Shown here: positions 1 through 9,680 of the stretch, one piece after another
How positions within the stretch are numbered: the stretch's first letter is position 1
Layout of the letters: every line of letters begins with the position of its first letter
Source: Methanosarcina acetivorans C2A
GTDB lineage: Archaea; Halobacteriota; Methanosarcinia; Methanosarcinales; Methanosarcinaceae
Direction: 5' to 3'
Length of the DNA stretch: 64,000 nucleotides
Assembly (NCBI RefSeq): GCF_000007345.1
Contig: NC_003552.1
Location: forward strand, 1,054,001-1,118,000
Program-made: the position numbers and the translations under genes
The notes under the pieces: generated by a model
Seen by the model: the letters and a program-made list of their open reading frames with translations, nothing else
What the model was told of the DNA's origin: nothing
Database searches by the model: none

Positions 1-1828
1 TGGGGTTGCTTGAAACGTATATGTACAGGTGGGGCATGCTCCCCACACATATCTGGGAGAAACAGGAGGATGACTGGGCTACCGTTTTTCCGGGAAGGAG
101 CTCTATATTCCCGTGCGTGCCCACGTGAACCATGACGTCGGCTCCGAACTCCTTTTCTATCCATTTGTAGTAGGCAAGGTACTGGTGCGGAGGGGTGATG
201 TCCGGGTCGTGCAGGATCTTGCAAACGGTCCCGTCACACCGGGCTCCTGCGCATCCCCTCTTGGGCTGCAGCCCGATAAAGACATTCCCGAGATCAAGGC
301 CCGGGATTGTGATACTGTTCTTATGGAGGGCAAGACTCAGCTTATCTACCCTGTCGAGCTTTTCAATGCCCTGTTCAAAGGGGTTGCCCCAGCCTTCAAA
401 GACTTTATTTCTTGCATCCTCGGGAAGTTCATAGAGCCACTCTTTATATGTTCCGAGGGGAACAAAGCCAGCAGCTCCTCCATGCTTGATTATTTCGCTC
501 AGGGGAGTCCACCGGAATTCGCTTATGGCTTTTTTCTTAAGTATTGTATCGATAAGCTCTTTTCCATTTTCAGGGACCCAGTTGAGATAATATCCTTCCT
601 CTTTGAGCCTTTTCAGAATAATTGAGATGCTTTCCAGGGTGTCAAGCCCAAACCCCGCTCCTACCGTCGCCTCCACTCCGCTCTTGCAAGGGGAATTGTG
701 TAAGATTATTGCGACTTTTTTTTCGGAATTTGGTTTTCTCCCGAGTTCGATCCATTTCCCTACCCTGCGAATGAGGAAATCTATCTGGTCATCAATGGGT
801 ACGGGGTCCTGAACCTCTGCTCCGGTCACAGGGTCCAGCGTTTTTTCGGCGGTGCCTATTATGATCGGTTCTGCAAGCCCGTCAAATTCGGGTAGTGCAA
901 CACTGATTATAATCTGGGGGATACTAAGCCCTTCCGGGTTTGCTTTCCATTCTTCGGGGGTCTGGGAAGAATGAATCATTTTCAAGCACGGGACATTTAG
1001 TTCCTTGAGGATGTTTGTTTTTTCCTGGCCTATGCTTCTGCCCCTCCCGCCCGTGAGGTTGAGGAAAAATGCAGCATAAATGACCGCTGCATCAACCAGG
1101 ACTTTTCCGTCCTTCATAAAGTATTTCCTGATGATCTCGTCCGAGCTTCCTCCGGGAGACCATTTGTTCTGGATGGCGGCAATCACCCCAAAGTTTTTTT
1201 CTTCCAATTTTCGGATAAGGGCGTCAAAGACTCCCAGGGAGTCCTCCATATAGTAAAGGTTAGGGAAAAGAAGCCCTACGGTCTTGAACATGCTTTTTCT
1301 GTTTTCCGAATACCATTCAAGGTAACTTTCAAGGTCTGTGAAAATTTCTCCTGCATCCGGGTGGTATATGCCCGAGGAGGGGACCTCAACCGGAGGATTT
1401 ACCTCTTGATTGTTTTTCCCGGCCAGCTTTCCGGCGTAAAGGAGAAGATTCTCTATATTTTCCGGGCCGCCATAATTCTGGTAATCCCAGAAGACCTTCA
1501 AATGCCGGGGGGAGACCGTGCCAAGGGCGGCGCACATTGGGGAGAGAGGGATGATAGGTTTTGATGTGCGCTTTTTTAACTCCTCTATATCCGCAAAAAC
1601 CCCTTCATAATCAGGGGGGAAACTGACCAGGATCGCATCGGCTTCCTTTTCAAACCATTCCATTAGGGCCTGAGGTACCCCAGGGGGGGCATCCTCATCG
1701 AGAAAGTTTTCAAACCTTGCAGTGATCTCAAATCCCTTTTTATTCAGATTTTCAATCGCACTGCTGTATGTTTTAAGCATCAGGCCCCGGCTTGGGCCGT
1801 AAACTGCTAACATCCCTCCGATTTTCAT
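1..1828 (-). CDS. CobN-like cobaltochelatase large subunit, C-terminal part outside the window
   Basis: The reading frame opens at an ATG (complement of 1826-1828) and stays open for 609 codons to the window edge, so only the N-terminal half of a usually 1200-1500 residue protein is present. The conserved CobN motif HVGTHGNIELLPGK is read near the edge (about 83-127), together with GCAGARCDGTVCKILHDPD. CobN is the metal-inserting, ATP-dependent subunit of aerobic-type cobaltochelatase and is related to BchH. Methanogens carry several CobN-like paralogues whose metal and tetrapyrrole substrate are often unproven, so cobalt, nickel or magnesium all remain possible. The start lies 3 bp after the stop of the upstream solute-binding protein gene, so the two are surely one operon, which suggests metal uptake coupled to insertion. 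The frame at the window edge and the frame at the start codon agree, so there is no net frameshift. Confidence 0.9.
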   Translation of the reverse strand, partial: MKIGGMLAVYGPSRGLMLKTYSSAIENLNKKGFEITARFENFLDEDAPPGVPQALMEWFEKEADAILVSFPPDYEGVFADIEELKKRTSKPIIPLSPMCAALGTVSPRHLKVFWDYQNYGGPENIENLLLYAGKLAGKNNQEVNPPVEVPSSGIYHPDAGEIFTDLESYLEWYSENRKSMFKTVGLLFPNLYYMEDSLGVFDALIRKLEEKNFGVIAAIQNKWSPGGSSDEIIRKYFMKDGKVLVDAAVIYAAFFLNLTGGRGRSIGQEKTNILKELNVPCLKMIHSSQTPEEWKANPEGLSIPQIIISVALPEFDGLAEPIIIGTAEKTLDPVTGAEVQDPVPIDDQIDFLIRRVGKWIELGRKPNSEKKVAIILHNSPCKSGVEATVGAGFGLDTLESISIILKRLKEEGYYLNWVPENGKELIDTILKKKAISEFRWTPLSEIIKHGGAAGFVPLGTYKEWLYELPEDARNKVFEGWGNPFEQGIEKLDRVDKLSLALHKNSITIPGLDLGNVFIGLQPKRGCAGARCDGTVCKILHDPDITPPHQYLAYYKWIEKEFGADVMVHVGTHGNIELLPGKTVAQSSSCFSQICVGSMPHLYIYVSSNP

Positions 1829-1831
1829 GTT

Positions 1832-3406
1832 TTACTCCTCGCTGAAGTACGCTTTTTTGAAGGGGATGAATCCGTCAAAACCATGTCTTAACTCAAAATT
1901 CTTGAGTTCTTTCTTTGCAATGCCTACTTTCACAGGGTGCATCAGGAAAGCACAGACACACTCGTCCATGATTAGCTCCTGCATCTGGTCATAGAGAGCT
2001 TCCCTCTGCTCGGGGTCCACGGTGCTCAGGGATCTGAAATAGAGTCCGTCGAAGGTTTCATTGTTCATGATAGGGTACGTACCCTTCGAGCAGAAGAACA
2101 TGAACAGGTAGGGGTACGGGTCAGTTTCTCTCTTTCCGTAGTTGGGGATCGTAGCCATGTCAAAGTCTTTTTCCTTTAATGCAGTCTGGTAAGCCCCGCG
2201 TTCAAGTACTCTTATGTTAACCTTTATTCCTATTTTTGAAAGCTGGGCCTGAATTACCTCTGTCATGGCTCTGTAATAGGGCCTGGTATTCGCATCAATA
2301 AGGTTTATTTCGAAGGTTTTTCCGTCTTTTTCTACAATTCCGTCTCCGTCCTTATCTTCCCATCCCGCTTCTTTTAGAAGTTCTGCAGCTGTTTCAGGGT
2401 CATAGGCGTATCCCTCTATTTCGGTATTTGTCCAGGGGATAGAATCATCGTAACCTATAGGGCCTACGGCCGGAACTCCATACCCTTCAAGGACGGAATC
2501 AATCAGTTCCTGTCTGTCAATTCCATAGTTTACAGCTTCTCTGATTCTCATGTCATTGAAAAATTCACTTTCCACGTTGAACCCGATTATGTCAATCTGG
2601 GCATCGGGCCTTGTATATATCTCATATCTCGGGTCTTCCCCAAGCCTCTTAACGTCTGATAGTCCTATTCCGGAGATGTCTGCCCCGATAACATCCAGTT
2701 CTCCTGCTTCGAATGCTATAACCTGAGTGCTTGCATCCGGAATCGCTTTAACGATCACTTCCTGGATTTTCGGGGCTCCTCCCCAGTAGTCGGGATTTGC
2801 CCTAAGGGTGATTTCCTCTTTGGAATATTCTTCAAGAATATATGCACCTGTACCAATTGCTTCTTTAAATTCCCCCTTACTGTCATAGCAATTGGGGCAG
2901 ACCACCCAGGCAGCAGCTACTTCATCAAGGAAGGGTCCAAAGGGTTTACCCAGAGTGACATTCAGGGTATAATCGTCTACTACTTCTATGGATTCCACCG
3001 TAAGACCGTACCTGCTGGTAGATTCCCCAAAAGATTTATTAAGGGAGTAACTCGCGGTATATGCGTCAAAAGGAGTTCCATCGTGGAATTTTACTCCCTC
3101 GAGCAGGTGGAACATCCATGTTTTGCCGTCTTCGGTCTTTTCCACTGAAGACGCAAGGGCCGGATGAATGCCTTCCCTATCCGAGACCAGTAAAGTATCA
3201 AAAATTAATGGACGAGTATGCCATGAGGTTGAAGTGCCGAGAAGAGGATCAAGAAAAAGTTCCCGATCTCCCACCGGAACCGTAACCTCCTGCCGTAGAT
3301 CTGTTGTTCCTTCCCCCACAACATCGGTATTTTCCGCACTTTGGGATACACATCCTGAGAAGATTATTGAAATTGCAAGTAAAACCGTGATAATTTTTAA
3401 TTTCAT
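1832..3406 (-). CDS. ABC transporter solute-binding lipoprotein, family 5 (peptide/nickel type)
   Basis: A 524-residue extracytoplasmic binding protein. Residues 1-19 form a lipoprotein signal (basic MKLK, hydrophobic core, lipobox FSGC with Cys19 as the lipidated residue), followed by a low-complexity linker. The mature part has the features of the DppA/OppA/NikA family (SBP_bac_5): DPLLGTSTSWHTRPL, VKFHDGTPFDAYTASYSLNK, GTGAYILEEY and a C-terminal region typical of the large two-lobed fold. The family delivers oligopeptides or chelated nickel to an ABC permease. No permease or ATPase is in the window, but they could lie beyond the CobN gene. The immediate downstream neighbour, 3 bp away, is a CobN-like chelatase, so a metal or metallophore substrate is a reasonable inference, not a demonstrated one. 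Confidence 0.88.
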   Translation of the reverse strand: MKLKIITVLLAISIIFSGCVSQSAENTDVVGEGTTDLRQEVTVPVGDRELFLDPLLGTSTSWHTRPLIFDTLLVSDREGIHPALASSVEKTEDGKTWMFHLLEGVKFHDGTPFDAYTASYSLNKSFGESTSRYGLTVESIEVVDDYTLNVTLGKPFGPFLDEVAAAWVVCPNCYDSKGEFKEAIGTGAYILEEYSKEEITLRANPDYWGGAPKIQEVIVKAIPDASTQVIAFEAGELDVIGADISGIGLSDVKRLGEDPRYEIYTRPDAQIDIIGFNVESEFFNDMRIREAVNYGIDRQELIDSVLEGYGVPAVGPIGYDDSIPWTNTEIEGYAYDPETAAELLKEAGWEDKDGDGIVEKDGKTFEINLIDANTRPYYRAMTEVIQAQLSKIGIKVNIRVLERGAYQTALKEKDFDMATIPNYGKRETDPYPYLFMFFCSKGTYPIMNNETFDGLYFRSLSTVDPEQREALYDQMQELIMDECVCAFLMHPVKVGIAKKELKNFELRHGFDGFIPFKKAYFSEE

Positions 3407-4342
3407 TTTTTCATCTCCGAAGCATCAAAATGTGCTTTTAATCCAATACTTCCATTTTTTGACCTGAAAATTAGCTAAGTATCCTGAATTTTTGCGAGTT
3501 AGGTGACTTTTACCTTAAACCAGTGCTTTTTTCTTCATTTTCGCACTTTTTTTATTTTTTTGTATATAACTCCCTCATAAATATTGTTAACAAAAAAGTT
3601 TTTTCGCTTTCTGCCACACGGTTTCCTGTTATTTTTGGTGGTTTACAGGCTTTGGTGTGCTAAATACGTTTTCAGCTCATCAGTTCTATTTTTTATATTT
3701 TATATCTCAAAATCCATATTTCTTTTTCTTAAAATGTACTATCTCAATTTTACTTATAAATCTGCCGATTTTTGTATTAATTTATGCTAATTATATAATG
3801 TAATATCTGATGAATTATTATTATTTTCAAATATTATGTTAATAAATTCTTTTAATTCTTTATAGTTTCCAAATTAGTAAAATCAAGAACCTTTCCTTAC
3901 TATGTTCAATATTTCTTGAATTTTATCCACTCTAAATGGCTTCTGACATGGTTTTTCTATTTTTGTTTTTCTTCTTATGTTTTTCGGTTCATTTTTGTTA
4001 TCTTTCTGAAATGTGATTACGGGATGGATTCAGGAGATTCTAGAGTTCTACTCTTGTGGATTTTTTTCTCTGCCATTAATCCAGGTGAATTCTCAAATGT
4101 CTTATTTTTTCTTTCTTAATTTTAACATTTGTTTTTAATTTTTAGAACGTATTTTTTCTTATTTACTTATTAGTAATAAGCTATAAATTATTTATTTTAT
4201 GTATTTTATGTAACATTTAGTATTACAAATCGACATATTTATATGAATACACTCTCAATTATGTGTTACTTTTTCCGGTTGAATTCTTCTTTAAGTTCAA
4301 AAACGCACAATCTAAATTTCTGTGTTGTATCGAGGTCTATTT
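3407..4342. other. AT-rich intergenic region between divergent genes
   Basis: About 0.94 kb of very AT-rich DNA between the minus-strand binding-protein gene and the plus-strand S-layer gene. It must hold both promoters. TATA-like stretches occur at several places (for example around 3786-3800 and 4228-4242), and GAGGT at 4332-4336 is the Shine-Dalgarno of the S-layer gene. Short open frames here (3584-3790, 3916-4119) have Phe/Tyr-rich low-complexity translations and no start signals and look like chance. A long upstream region is compatible with a highly expressed S-layer gene having a long leader. Confidence 0.6.
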
Positions 4343-6475
4343 ATGAAAAGAAAATTTCATCTTCTTTCAGTTACGATGATTCTTACAGCGGCTCTTGTAT
4401 CGATTGTTTCTGTAAGTTCGGCAGCTTGGTTTGCCAATGAAGCCCGTGGCCCGATTATTAACTCCAGTAATAATTGTGGATATCTCTGCTGGAGCAGTTC
4501 AAACTGGGGTCCTCTTTATTGTGAAATTAATAATGAAGCGTCATACACCGAGTCCCTTTATTATGAAAACATAGAAGACGGTAGCAATCCTCCGCTAGGC
4601 GGTACTAATTGCATTATAGATGAAGGTGAACTCGTCTATTCTACGGCTCCCTACTCTAAAGCCTATAAGGCAAGCAGTAAAGGAGGTAGTACAGAGGTCG
4701 ACAGTTACTGCCTGATGCCCTGGATGTGCAAAAAATATGTAGCTGTTGATGGGGATGCCCGGAAGATCACACCTATCGTTATTGAGCAGGGTTCAAGCGC
4801 TGAAACAATTCTTAAAGTTGGGGAGTCCTGGGACCTTGGGAAAAACTACAGTTTAATGTGTAACCAGGTTGATACCGATGGTGGGAAGGTCTGGCTTTCC
4901 CTTTACAAAAACGGAGTTGAACTCGAATCTGATATTCTTGATTCGGAATCAGCTGATTCGAGGACTTTTGTGGCAAAAGACAGTTTTGCTGATATGGACG
5001 ATGCCGTTTACTTTGTAACTTATGCGGATACTGTTTTCAGCAGTGCCACTGATAACTTTGTAAGGCTTAAATACACCTGGCTAATTGATAAAGACGATGT
5101 CACCATTATTAAGGTGGACGATAAATTCGGAGAGATGGAATGTACCGAAGCTTCCGAAAACTTGATCAAATTGTCAAATGCAAATAGAATGGAACTCAAG
5201 ATAGATGGAGATACGTTCTTCACAGATGATATGTACATTAAAACTTCTGCCCTGATGCCAAGATCGGGTGCAATTTCCAAAGTAAGATATTATCTCTATG
5301 CTTCGAAAATATACACCACTCCCGATGAAACTTATGAGCTTCGGGGAAACACTTATAATACCAGCTCTGGTACCTCTCTTCTCTGGAATAATTCCCTGTG
5401 GAGTGCGTTTTATTTCGACATTAAAGACCCTGAGACTTCATTGAAATACTCCGAGAATCTCTACTATCAAAATATAGAGGGCTCCGAACATCCTGCAATA
5501 AATAATACTTCTCCCGGCAGTAACGTAATAGATGAGGGTGAACTTGTCTATTCTACTACTTCTTATGACAAAACATACAGGGTAAAATTAGATCACTATT
5601 TTGAGGTCCAGATGGTTGACAATTATCCAGTTGTTTACTGGCTGGGCAACCTTTATGTGGCTATCGGCGGAGATGCTCGGAAGATCACCCCTGTTGTCTT
5701 TGAACAGTATTATGAACAGGAAAAAGTCCTTAAGGTTGGAGAGTCCTGGGATCTCGGCAAGAATTATAGCCTTATTTGTAACCAGTTCGATGAAGATGGG
5801 GGCAAGATCTGGCTTTCTCTCTACAAAGGTGAAGTTGAGCTTGGTTCTGAAGTTCTTAATGTAAGTACAAATGATGTTGATGACCGTATTTTTGTGGAAA
5901 CAGCTGACTTTGCAGATAAAAAAGATGTTATTTACTTTGTCACTTATGTGGATAAAGCCTTCAAGAGTGAATCGGATACCTTTGTAAAACTTATGGCTAC
6001 CTTGCTTCTCGACAAAGACACTGTACTAACTATTGAGACTGAGGACAAATTTGGTGAGATGAAATGTATCGAAGCTTCTGAAAATTCAATCAAACTGGCT
6101 AATGAGGATTCCATAACTCTTGAACTGGATGGTGATACTTACTTTACGGATGACATGTACTTTACAACATCTAAAGCCCATGAGGATGGAGGATTTTCAA
6201 TATATCCTGCAAAAGAGGTTACGGTTAGCTCTGGCTATGGTAACTATGGAGACTCCGAAACGAATGAGGAGGTTCTGATGCAGGATTCGGCTGATAGCCC
6301 AAAAACAGTTGAAGTTGATCTTGCTCCTCAGCACAGCGATACGGACCAGGAAACTGTAGAGAACGAATCCGCAGGACAGACTAGTGATGCTGTAAAATCT
6401 CCTGGATTCGGAGTCCTATCTTTAATTTCTGGGATTTTTGCGGTTTTATTGCTTTCAAGAAAAAGCGATTTTTAA
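4343..6475 (+). CDS. Methanosarcina-type S-layer protein with two tandem S-layer domains
   Basis: A 710-residue surface protein. The start is taken at ATG 4343 because GAGGT lies 6 bases upstream and it gives a clean signal peptide (MKRKFHLL, then a hydrophobic core to about residue 27); an in-frame GTG 21 bases earlier has no such support. Two copies of the Methanosarcinaceae S-layer domain (formerly DUF1608) follow, marked by repeated ESLYYENIED/ENLYYQNIEG, IDEGELVYST, GDARKITP, KVGESWDLGKNYSL, DKFGEM and DGDTFFTDDMY. The C-terminus has a short acidic, Ser/Thr-containing linker and then SPGFGVLSL, a hydrophobic segment and SRK: a PGF-CTERM-like anchor expected to be processed by archaeosortase. 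The two-domain architecture matches the major S-layer proteins of Methanosarcina, though paralogues are common and this copy need not be the main lattice protein. Domain 1 carries extra cysteines absent from domain 2. Confidence 0.9.
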   Translation: MKRKFHLLSVTMILTAALVSIVSVSSAAWFANEARGPIINSSNNCGYLCWSSSNWGPLYCEINNEASYTESLYYENIEDGSNPPLGGTNCIIDEGELVYSTAPYSKAYKASSKGGSTEVDSYCLMPWMCKKYVAVDGDARKITPIVIEQGSSAETILKVGESWDLGKNYSLMCNQVDTDGGKVWLSLYKNGVELESDILDSESADSRTFVAKDSFADMDDAVYFVTYADTVFSSATDNFVRLKYTWLIDKDDVTIIKVDDKFGEMECTEASENLIKLSNANRMELKIDGDTFFTDDMYIKTSALMPRSGAISKVRYYLYASKIYTTPDETYELRGNTYNTSSGTSLLWNNSLWSAFYFDIKDPETSLKYSENLYYQNIEGSEHPAINNTSPGSNVIDEGELVYSTTSYDKTYRVKLDHYFEVQMVDNYPVVYWLGNLYVAIGGDARKITPVVFEQYYEQEKVLKVGESWDLGKNYSLICNQFDEDGGKIWLSLYKGEVELGSEVLNVSTNDVDDRIFVETADFADKKDVIYFVTYVDKAFKSESDTFVKLMATLLLDKDTVLTIETEDKFGEMKCIEASENSIKLANEDSITLELDGDTYFTDDMYFTTSKAHEDGGFSIYPAKEVTVSSGYGNYGDSETNEEVLMQDSADSPKTVEVDLAPQHSDTDQETVENESAGQTSDAVKSPGFGVLSLISGIFAVLLLSRKSDF

Positions 6476-6665
6476 GCGTCCCAGGTTAAGGAGCCTTTTC
6501 AGTCACTCCTTTTTATTACTTATTTTTTTCTAATATATCGGTTCCAAAATTTGTTCGTCTGTCCGGGTTTAATTGATAATTTAATAAGCTTGTATTTATC
6601 ATTCATTCTTTCACCTTTACACTCAACAAAAGATATATGTCTATCTAGAGCCGTAAACCCTGCCT

Positions 6666-9473
6666 ATGGATTTTCAGATCTTGGATGCAGATTACGAAGT
6701 CGTTAATGACAGCGGGCCTGTCATCCGCCTCTTCGGCAGGGGAGCGGACGGAAAAAGTGTATGCTGCTTTGTCCCGGATTTTGAGCCTTACTTTTATCTC
6801 AAGGCCTCTGGAGACCTGCATGCCGTAGCAAGGCTTATAAAAGACACTTTTGAGCAGGTCAAAAAGGTCGAAATTGTCGAAAAGTTTGAGCCTGTAGGCT
6901 ACCAGAAAACAAAGAAAGAAATGCTCAGAGTCACAACCCGCCTGCCGAAGGATGTGCCTGAGATAAGGGACGAGATTCTGAAAATCAGGGATGTTTTGAG
7001 AGCCGAGGGAGACTGGCAGGTTTATGAAAGTGATATTCTTTTCAGAAACCGCTTTTTAATTGACAGGGCCCTTGGAGGCATGGTCTGGGTTTCTGCGGAG
7101 GGAAAGCCTGTTGACCCTGTCAGGTACTTAGGGGCAGGTTCTGCATGGCGTTCTCGTTGTGAAAACTTTGCATGTGATTCTGCAGTCCTTGCGTCCGGGC
7201 TAAAGAGGGTTGAAAACCTTGCAATTGCCCCTCTGAAGTACCTTGCTTTTGATATCGAGTGCCTGCCCCTTGACGGGGGGATGCCTTCTCCGGACGTCTC
7301 ACCTATAATCATGATCAGTTTTTCTTTCGAGCCTGAGTATAAAGGGCACAAAACCCTTATCCTGCTGGCAAAACCTGCTGCCGGGATGGACGGGGATGTC
7401 CTTTCCTGCATGGACGAAACCGAGATGCTGAACAAATTTTTCGAGATTATTTGCGAATATGACCCTGATATTGTTGCAGGGTATAACCACCAGGATTTCG
7501 ATATTCCATATATCACGGAGAGGGTCAAAGCCCTCGTTGCAAAAGGGGAAACTATCAATTCGGTTGTTGGCAGGGACGGCAGCCCGATCGGGTATCGAAA
7601 GTTCGGGCTCATTACCCGGACCGAAATGAAAGGGAGAGTCGTTGTCGACGCTCTTCCTCTTGTGAGGAGGGCTTTTAGCCTGAAGCAGTATACTCTGAGG
7701 GCTGTTTCAAAAGAACTCCTGAGCCGGGAAAAACTCGATGTCCCTCCCCTGGAAATGGAAGAGCACTGGAATGATTCGGGGGATAAATTCCGGAAATTTG
7801 TTGATTACGCCCGCAGAGACTCCGAGCTTGCCCTTGAGCTTGTCCTTGAGCTGAGGCTCCTTGACAAATACATAGCCCTTGCCCAGGTAAGTGGAAGCCT
7901 GCTTCAGGAAATTGTTGACGGCGGCCAGACTTCCATGGTTGAGACGCTCCTCCTCAGGGAGTTCGGGCTGAAGGACAGGGTTATTCTCCCGAAGCCGGGA
8001 GATGAACTTTCGGCTGAAAGGTACGATATGAGCTCGGACCTGAAAGGCGGGGAAGTCCTGGAACCGAAGAAGGGGCTTCTGGAAAATGTGCTGATCCTTG
8101 ATTACAAGTCGCTTTACCCGACCATTATGATGGCCCATAACCTCTGTTACACAACTGTCGTGACCCGGGACCGGCCTGACGGGAAAACTATCAAGCCTCC
8201 GTCGGGGGGAGAATTCGTGCCTCCCGAGGTATTCAGGGGTATTGTGCCTTCCATTCTTGAAGACCTGCTTAACAAGAGGGGAGACACGAAGAAAAGGATG
8301 AAGCGGACTTCGGATGAAAACGAGCATCGTGTACTTGATGCCACCCAGCTCGCCATAAAAATCCTGCTGAATAGTTTTTACGGTTATTCGGGATATGCCC
8401 GGGCAAGGCTCTACAGCCTGACACTTGCAAACGCCGTAACCAGTTTTGGAAGAAGCAATATCCTCAACACCCGGGACCTCATCAACGGCAGGATCGGAAA
8501 AATCGTCCTCAGGAACTCGGCAGCTTTACTGCTCGAGGAAGCAGGGAAACTTTCCCCTCAGGACAGGATAGTTGAACTTTCAGTTGCCTATGGGGATACG
8601 GACAGTGTTTTTGTGCACTGCAAGGCAAAAGGGGACCTTTCCCTTGAAGAGGTCAGCCTTGTAGGAAACCGACTTTCGGAAATCGTTTCTGCCTCCCTTC
8701 CCGACCCCATGGAACTCGAGTTCGAATCGGTTGCAAAACGCGCCCTGCTTATAGCAAAGAAACGTTATGCTCTCTGGCTTTTTGAGCCCAGAAACTCGGG
8801 TTGGGAAAACAAGATCAAGGTCAAAGGCATGGAAACCGTTCGCAGGGACTGGTGCGAACTGACTTCGATAACCCTTAACAGGGTTCTTGAATTTGTGCTT
8901 ATAGAGGGTGATGTCGACAAGGCTGTAGAACATGTTCGTAAGGTTGTCAGTGATGTCAGGAACCTTGATCCTGGAAAAGATGCGGGGATTATCGAAAAAC
9001 TTGTCCTGACCCGGACCCTTACCCGGAAAGCAGACAGCTACAAGAATAAGCAGCCTCATCTGACTGTTGCGGAGAACCTGAAAAAACGGACAGGGATCAT
9101 GCCTTCGATAGGGACAAGGATCCCCTTTGTCATCACTGCAGGAAAAGGTCTCTTTGTAGATCGGGCCGAAGACCCTGACTATGTCCGCGAAAATAACGTA
9201 CCTATAGATGTCGACTATTATGTTAAGAAACAGATCCTGCCGCCGGTTGAACGTATCCTTGAAGTATTCGGGGTCAAAATGTCATCTCTTGACTTTGATG
9301 CAAAGCAAAAAGGCCTCTTTGATTTCGAAGTGAAGAAACCTGAAGCGAAAAAGCAGGAAAAATCATCCTCTCAAAAAGGGACCAACGGGAAAATTCTGGA
9401 AAAAGCCCCTGAAGAGAAAGCTCGGTATTCGGAGAACGGGCGTGTCGAGCAGCGCTCATTGTTTGATTTTTAA
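6666..9473 (+). CDS. polB: Family B DNA polymerase (PolB) with 3'-5' exonuclease
   Basis: A 935-residue replicative-type DNA polymerase. Exonuclease motifs are FDIECLP (Asp195/Glu197), YNHQDFDIPY (about 273-282) and YARRDSELA (about 378-386). Polymerase motifs are DYKSLYPTIM (region II, about 479), ILLNSFYGYSGYAR (region III, about 564) and YGDTDSVF (region I, about 642), all with the catalytic acidic residues present, so both activities should be functional. The C-terminal tail is lysine-rich and carries two PIP-box-like motifs, QKGLFDF (about 880) and the extreme C-terminal QRSLFDF, which should bind the PCNA clamp. Length is somewhat greater than the roughly 780 residues of thermococcal PolB because of insertions and the tail. 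A tandem repeat starts 5 bp after the stop codon. Confidence 0.96.
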   Translation: MDFQILDADYEVVNDSGPVIRLFGRGADGKSVCCFVPDFEPYFYLKASGDLHAVARLIKDTFEQVKKVEIVEKFEPVGYQKTKKEMLRVTTRLPKDVPEIRDEILKIRDVLRAEGDWQVYESDILFRNRFLIDRALGGMVWVSAEGKPVDPVRYLGAGSAWRSRCENFACDSAVLASGLKRVENLAIAPLKYLAFDIECLPLDGGMPSPDVSPIIMISFSFEPEYKGHKTLILLAKPAAGMDGDVLSCMDETEMLNKFFEIICEYDPDIVAGYNHQDFDIPYITERVKALVAKGETINSVVGRDGSPIGYRKFGLITRTEMKGRVVVDALPLVRRAFSLKQYTLRAVSKELLSREKLDVPPLEMEEHWNDSGDKFRKFVDYARRDSELALELVLELRLLDKYIALAQVSGSLLQEIVDGGQTSMVETLLLREFGLKDRVILPKPGDELSAERYDMSSDLKGGEVLEPKKGLLENVLILDYKSLYPTIMMAHNLCYTTVVTRDRPDGKTIKPPSGGEFVPPEVFRGIVPSILEDLLNKRGDTKKRMKRTSDENEHRVLDATQLAIKILLNSFYGYSGYARARLYSLTLANAVTSFGRSNILNTRDLINGRIGKIVLRNSAALLLEEAGKLSPQDRIVELSVAYGDTDSVFVHCKAKGDLSLEEVSLVGNRLSEIVSASLPDPMELEFESVAKRALLIAKKRYALWLFEPRNSGWENKIKVKGMETVRRDWCELTSITLNRVLEFVLIEGDVDKAVEHVRKVVSDVRNLDPGKDAGIIEKLVLTRTLTRKADSYKNKQPHLTVAENLKKRTGIMPSIGTRIPFVITAGKGLFVDRAEDPDYVRENNVPIDVDYYVKKQILPPVERILEVFGVKMSSLDFDAKQKGLFDFEVKKPEAKKQEKSSSQKGTNGKILEKAPEEKARYSENGRVEQRSLFDF

Positions 9474-9477
9474 TGCC

Positions 9478-9547
9478 CTAGTTTCGTTTCTCTAGTTTCG
9501 TTTCCCTAGTTTCGTTTCCCTAGTTTCTTTTCTCTAGTTTCGCTTCG
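9478..9547. repeat. Five tandem copies of a 14-bp unit just after polB
   Basis: Unit ctagtttcgtttcc, beginning at 9478, 9492, 9506, 9520 and 9534. The middle copies are almost identical and the outer ones slightly diverged. The array begins 5 bp after the polB stop codon, so it lies in the 3' untranslated region of that transcript. On the plus strand it is pyrimidine-rich. Confidence 0.85.
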
Positions 9548-9591
9548 CTCCCTCAAGATGACTAACTTATGGTAAGTAATGTTAATTTTCT

Positions 9592-9680
9592 CTTCGCTCA
9601 AGCAGATTATTTGTGGGAAGAAGTGAGCTTCGCTCAAGCAGACTATTTGTGGGAAGAAGTGAGCTTCGCTCAAGATGTCC
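9592..9680. repeat. 36-bp direct repeat, two full copies and a partial third
   Basis: Copies start at 9592, 9628 and 9664, each opening with cttcgctcaag. Copies 1 and 2 differ at one base over 36 bp; the third breaks off after about 12 bp. A diverged version of the same unit, with the same spacing, occurs at 46949-47047, so this is a dispersed repeat family and not only a local duplication. Confidence 0.8.

Noticed and set aside
3584-4119. Two small frames in the S-layer upstream region
   Set aside because: Phe/Tyr-rich low-complexity translation of AT-rich DNA, no start signals.
7022-8327. Long minus-strand frames inside polB (196 and 206 codons)
   Set aside because: They lie fully within a well-supported gene on the other strand and have no family-like motifs.
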